Positions 6,144 to 9,109 of a stretch of 9,109 nucleotides of DNA are shown in pieces. Position 1 is the stretch's first letter; each line of letters begins with the position of its first letter. Below the pieces are notes generated by a model. That model was given only the letters and a program-made list of their open reading frames with translations, was not told the DNA's origin and did not search any database. The stretch is from an uncultured Ruminococcus sp. (lineage in GTDB: Bacteria; Bacillota; Clostridia; Oscillospirales; CAG-272), in contig CADBRS010000092.1 of the NCBI GenBank assembly GCA_902797125.1, forward strand, positions 1 through 9,109, written 5' to 3'. Position numbers and translations under genes: made by a program.

Positions 6144-7472
6144 ATGACCTATTCTTTGATCCGAAACGAAGAATCGCTGAAAGCGCAAATGGAAGACGCA
6201 GGCATCGAACTCCCTGTGTCCAAAGACGCGGCCGTTTTGACAAAGCCCCTCAAGATCGGTACCAGAACGGCGGCCAACCGCATCGCATACCAGCCGATGG
6301 AGGGCTGCGACGGGACTCCCGATGGGGTCCCCGACGAGCTGACGGTTCGCCGTTATGTGCGCTTTGCCCACGGCGGCCCCGGTCTGATCTGGTTCGAAGC
6401 CACCGCTGTCATGCGGGAAGGAAGAGCCAATCCCAGACAGATGTTTTTGGACGAAAAGAATCTGGACGCTTTCAAAAAATTCGTGGAAGGCATCCGAGAG
6501 GAATCCGTCAAAACGACAGGCATCGATCCGATCATCATCTGTCAGCTCACCCATTCGGGCAGATACAGCAAGCCTAACGGCGTACCCGAGCCGCTTGTCG
6601 CTTACCTGAATCCTCTATTTGAAAAAGATAAGCCCCTGGATCCGGATCGCGTCGTGTCCGACGACTATCTGGACCGGGTCGGAGAGGCTTTGATCAACGG
6701 CGCCAGATTGGCTGAAAAAGCCGGTTTCGACGGTGCGGACATCAAGTCCTGCCACCGCTATCTCCTGTCCGAATTGCTCTCCGCCTACGAACGTCCGGGC
6801 AAATACGGCGGGTCCTATGAAAACAGGACACGTCTCTTGCGGGAAACGTTCGGGTCCGCGATGAGCGGAGCCGGCAAGGACTTCATCATCACGTCCCGGC
6901 TCAACGTCTATGACGGTTTTCCCTACCCCTACGGTTTCGGTGTGGATCCGGGCGAAGACCTGAAGCCGAACTGGACCGAAGGAACCCGGCTGATATCCGA
7001 CCTGTCTTCTATGGGTGCCAAACTGCTTGACGTGACCATGGGCAATCCGTATGTCAATCCGCATGTGAACCGTCCCTATGTGCGCGGTCCTTATGAAGCA
7101 CCCGAACATCCTCTGTTCGGCGTCCACAGGATGCTGACCGGGACCCGGGAAGTCCGGAAAAACGCTCCAAATACCGCCATCATCTGTTCCGGCCTGTCTT
7201 ATCTGGGCGCTATGGGTCCTCGGGTCGCCGCGGCAGGCATCGAGGCAGGCTGGTTCGAAATGGCCGGTTTCGGCAGACAGACCCTGGCCTATCCGGATCT
7301 GGCTTTGGACATTACAAAAAAAGGCGGGCTCGTCCCCGAAAAGCTCTGCATGGCCTGCAGCAAATGCACCGAGATCATGCGCCAGCCTGGCGGAACGCCG
7401 GGCTGCGTCGTCCGGGACTCCGGTGTCTACGCACCGCTCTACCGCAAACTCGTGCTCGGCCAAAACAAGTGA
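6144..7472 (+). CDS. Old Yellow Enzyme-like NADH:flavin oxidoreductase, FMN TIM barrel with C-terminal Fe-S cysteines
   Basis: This 442-residue cytoplasmic flavoenzyme belongs to the OYE family, which reduces activated C=C bonds. The TIM barrel shows NRIAYQPMEG (45-54), the FMN-site block QLTHSGRY (134-141), and a substrate-site block DIKSCHRYLLSELLS followed by RPGKYGGSYENRTR (199-230). Where classical OYEs have a His-x2-His/Asn pair, this protein has Lys201 and His204. I recall the same change in an uncharacterised OYE subgroup. Near the end, Cys402, Cys405, Cys408 and Cys421 (C-x2-C-x2-C-x12-C) resemble the 4Fe-4S site of 2,4-dienoyl-CoA reductase, where the spacing is C-x2-C-x3-C-x11-C. 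The C-terminal FAD/NAD(P) half of that roughly 670-residue enzyme is absent. Electrons may therefore come from another protein. It is the first gene of the operon, 18 nt before the SDR, with GGAGG 5 nt before the ATG. The substrate is unknown. Confidence 0.88.
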   Translation: MTYSLIRNEESLKAQMEDAGIELPVSKDAAVLTKPLKIGTRTAANRIAYQPMEGCDGTPDGVPDELTVRRYVRFAHGGPGLIWFEATAVMREGRANPRQMFLDEKNLDAFKKFVEGIREESVKTTGIDPIIICQLTHSGRYSKPNGVPEPLVAYLNPLFEKDKPLDPDRVVSDDYLDRVGEALINGARLAEKAGFDGADIKSCHRYLLSELLSAYERPGKYGGSYENRTRLLRETFGSAMSGAGKDFIITSRLNVYDGFPYPYGFGVDPGEDLKPNWTEGTRLISDLSSMGAKLLDVTMGNPYVNPHVNRPYVRGPYEAPEHPLFGVHRMLTGTREVRKNAPNTAIICSGLSYLGAMGPRVAAAGIEAGWFEMAGFGRQTLAYPDLALDITKKGGLVPEKLCMACSKCTEIMRQPGGTPGCVVRDSGVYAPLYRKLVLGQNK

Positions 7473-7490
7473 CCGAAGGAAGGATTGATC

Positions 7491-8264
7491 ATGACTTCAT
7501 CAAAGAAAAATGCGATCGTGACCGGTGCCGCAGGAGGCATCGGATATGCAACGGTCAAACTGCTGATCGAGTCCGGTTTCACCGTGACGGCGATGGACGT
7601 ACGGAATGCTGATGAGACCGTCGAAGAGATGTTCCGGCCTTTCGGTAAAGACTGCGTCTACGTCCGGGGCAATCTGGCAGACAGTGCCTCCCGGCAGTCG
7701 CTGGTCAGCACGGCCCTGGATACTTTCGGGCGCATCGACGTCCTGTGCAACGTGGCAGGCGTCGCTCCCAAAGTCCGCAGGGACATTCTGGAAATGACCG
7801 AAGAGAGCTACGATTTCGTGACGGATATCAACACGAAGGGCACGCTTTTCCTGACACAGCTCGTGGCCAATCAGATGCTGAAGCAGGAACGGGACGAGAA
7901 AGGCATACGCGGCTATATCGTCAACATTTCATCCTGTTCGGCCTACACAAGTTCGACCAGCCGCGGAGAATATTGCATTTCCAAAGCCGGCGTGACGATG
8001 ATCACGACGCTCTTCGCCGACCGGCTGGCCTCCGAAGGCATCCCGGTCAACGAGATCTGCCCGGGTATCATCGCAACAGGCATGACGGCAACAGTCAAAG
8101 AAAAATATGACAATCTGATCGCCAACGGGCTGGTCCCCGCAGGACGCTGGGGCTGTCCCGAAGACATCGCCAAAGTCGTTCTGTCCCTGTGCGACGGCAC
8201 ATACGGGTATACGACAGGTCAGTCCGTCATCGTGGACGGCGGCATGCATATCCGCAGACTGTGA
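7491..8264 (+). CDS. NAD-dependent short-chain dehydrogenase/reductase (classical SDR)
   Basis: This 257-residue cytoplasmic enzyme of the classical SDR family should oxidise an alcohol or reduce a ketone with NAD(H). Visible motifs are the cofactor loop TGAAGGIG (11-18), Asp36 (AMDVRN), which favours NAD over NADP, CNVAG (86-90, in place of NNAG), and the full catalytic tetrad Asn114, Ser148 (NISS), Tyr161 and Lys165 (YCISK). The C-terminal PGIIATGM and GQSVIVDGG blocks are typical of the 3-ketoacyl-ACP reductase/steroid dehydrogenase-like group. I chose ATG 7491 because GGAAGGA ends 6 nt upstream. An in-frame TTG at 7485 lies too close to that site. The gene starts 18 nt after the flavin oxidoreductase stop and ends 6 nt before the next gene, so the three are surely one operon. 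An alcohol/ketone step on the same substrate as its neighbours is inferred. Confidence 0.91.
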   Translation: MTSSKKNAIVTGAAGGIGYATVKLLIESGFTVTAMDVRNADETVEEMFRPFGKDCVYVRGNLADSASRQSLVSTALDTFGRIDVLCNVAGVAPKVRRDILEMTEESYDFVTDINTKGTLFLTQLVANQMLKQERDEKGIRGYIVNISSCSAYTSSTSRGEYCISKAGVTMITTLFADRLASEGIPVNEICPGIIATGMTATVKEKYDNLIANGLVPAGRWGCPEDIAKVVLSLCDGTYGYTTGQSVIVDGGMHIRRL

Positions 8265-8270
8265 GCACCT

Positions 8271-9109
8271 ATGGATAAAAACCAGAGAATCATCGAGTCC
8301 GGCATCATCATCGTGGGTTCAGGCGCGGCCGCCTACAACGCAGCCGTCACCCTGGCTGAGCACGGAGTGACCGATTTGGCTCTCGTGACCGAAGGACGCA
8401 CGGACGGAACTTCCCGAAATACCGGCTCGGACAAACAGACTTATTACAAACTCAGCCTGGCCGGAGACAGTGCAGACAGCGTCCATGAAATGGCCAGGGA
8501 TCTGTTTGCACCAGGGTGTGTGGACGGAGATATCGCGCTGACCGAAGCCGCGCTGTCGACCCCCTGTTTCCTCCATCTGGCCAGACTGGGCGTTCCTTTT
8601 CCGACGAACGCATACGGCGAATACGTCGGATATAAAACAGATCATGACCCCCGCGCCCGTGCCACCAGCGCAGGTCCGCTCACTTCCAAAATGATGACGG
8701 AGTGCCTGGAAAAAGAATTTGAGCGCAGGCATTTGAAGCTTTTTGACAATCTGTATGTGATCGAGATCCTGACCAACGAGTCGGGGGCCTACGGCATGAT
8801 CGCACTGGACAGGACAGCAAAGGACGGTGAGAACCCGCTCGTGCTGATCTTCTGCCGTGATATCATCTGGGCGACCGGAGGTCCGGCAGGAGTCTATGCA
8901 GACACGGTTTACCCGCTCAGCCACAACGGGTGCAACGGCGTGCCTTTCCGTGCCGGCGTGCCCGGCCGTAATCTGACCGAATGGCAGTTCGGACTGGCAT
9001 CCGTCGATCCCCGCTGGAACGTCTCGGGCACATATATGCAGGTCCTTCCCCGCTTCGTGTCCGTCGATCCGGACGGGACAGAGCATGAGTTTTTGAGCGA
9101 ATACATGCC
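8271..9109 (+). CDS. FAD-dependent oxidoreductase of the fumarate reductase/aspartate oxidase type (C-terminus beyond window)
   Basis: 279 codons are visible from ATG 8271 to the right edge with no stop. The N-terminus has a Rossmann FAD site IIIVGSGAAAYNAAVTLAE (12-30), with Glu41 (LVTEG) at the end of the second strand to bind the adenosine ribose. The next block, TSRNTGSDK (47-55), lies where fumarate reductase-type flavoproteins contact FAD. WATGGPAGVYADT (200-212) is the second FAD-contacting glycine motif, and NVSGTYMQVLPR (250-261) opens the capping or substrate region. No signal peptide or haem motif is seen, so a soluble cytoplasmic enzyme is likely. The family oxidises or reduces a C-C single/double bond next to a carboxylate or carbonyl. 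The catalytic residues fall outside the window, so the direction and substrate stay open. Only 6 nt separate it from the SDR stop and no strong ribosome-binding site precedes it, which suggests translational coupling. Confidence 0.85.
   Translation, partial: MDKNQRIIESGIIIVGSGAAAYNAAVTLAEHGVTDLALVTEGRTDGTSRNTGSDKQTYYKLSLAGDSADSVHEMARDLFAPGCVDGDIALTEAALSTPCFLHLARLGVPFPTNAYGEYVGYKTDHDPRARATSAGPLTSKMMTECLEKEFERRHLKLFDNLYVIEILTNESGAYGMIALDRTAKDGENPLVLIFCRDIIWATGGPAGVYADTVYPLSHNGCNGVPFRAGVPGRNLTEWQFGLASVDPRWNVSGTYMQVLPRFVSVDPDGTEHEFLSEYM

Noticed and set aside
6615..7463. Minus-strand open frame of 282 codons opposite the flavin oxidoreductase
   Set aside because: It is an antisense shadow of a GC-rich coding frame. 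The plus-strand protein has clear OYE motifs throughout.
8319..9086. Minus-strand open frame of 255 codons opposite the FAD flavoprotein
   Set aside because: The plus-strand frame has FAD motifs and operon spacing. The reverse frame shows no recognisable features.

Overview
The window reads as a chromosomal segment of an anaerobic, probably gut-associated member of the Firmicutes (Clostridia). This is inferred from purine-rich Shine-Dalgarno sequences, consensus sigma-A promoters, a RecD2-type helicase, a Firmicutes-style lipoprotein and a set of flavin/Fe-S oxidoreductases. No rRNA, tRNA, CRISPR array, insertion sequence or phage gene was seen, and taxonomy cannot be fixed from this sequence alone.

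Layout. Positions 1-5930 hold three minus-strand genes. Read in the direction of transcription, they are a D-isomer-specific 2-hydroxyacid dehydrogenase (5930-4923), then a RecD2-like DNA helicase (4893-2314), then a large secreted lipoprotein with two tandem pectate-lyase-like beta-helix domains (2255 to the left edge, incomplete). The first two are 29 nt apart and probably co-transcribed. The third follows the helicase stop by 58 nt. A 213-nt intergenic region (5931-6143) contains back-to-back promoters. From 6144 to the right edge runs a tight plus-strand operon: an Old Yellow Enzyme-like FMN/Fe-S oxidoreductase (6144-7472), a short-chain dehydrogenase (7491-8264) and an FAD flavoprotein of the fumarate reductase type (8271 to the edge, incomplete).

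How the genes may work together. The plus-strand operon combines three redox chemistries: OYE ene-reduction, SDR alcohol/ketone conversion and an FAD fumarate-reductase-like dehydrogenase. The same enzyme classes occur together in pathways that reductively modify unsaturated cyclic or aromatic compounds, for example the bile-acid bai system. The actual substrate cannot be read from the sequence. The divergent 2-hydroxyacid dehydrogenase may belong to the same metabolic programme.

The most unusual feature is that the RecD2 helicase carries, in the same reading frame, a complete C-terminal copy of a normally separate domain of unknown function (DUF4186 by recognition). This suggests a link between that orphan family and DNA processing. 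A second curiosity is the lipoprotein's ribosome-binding site. Its strong AGGAGG lies 26 nt from the start codon, but a hairpin sits exactly between them and would shorten the effective spacing to about 10 nt.
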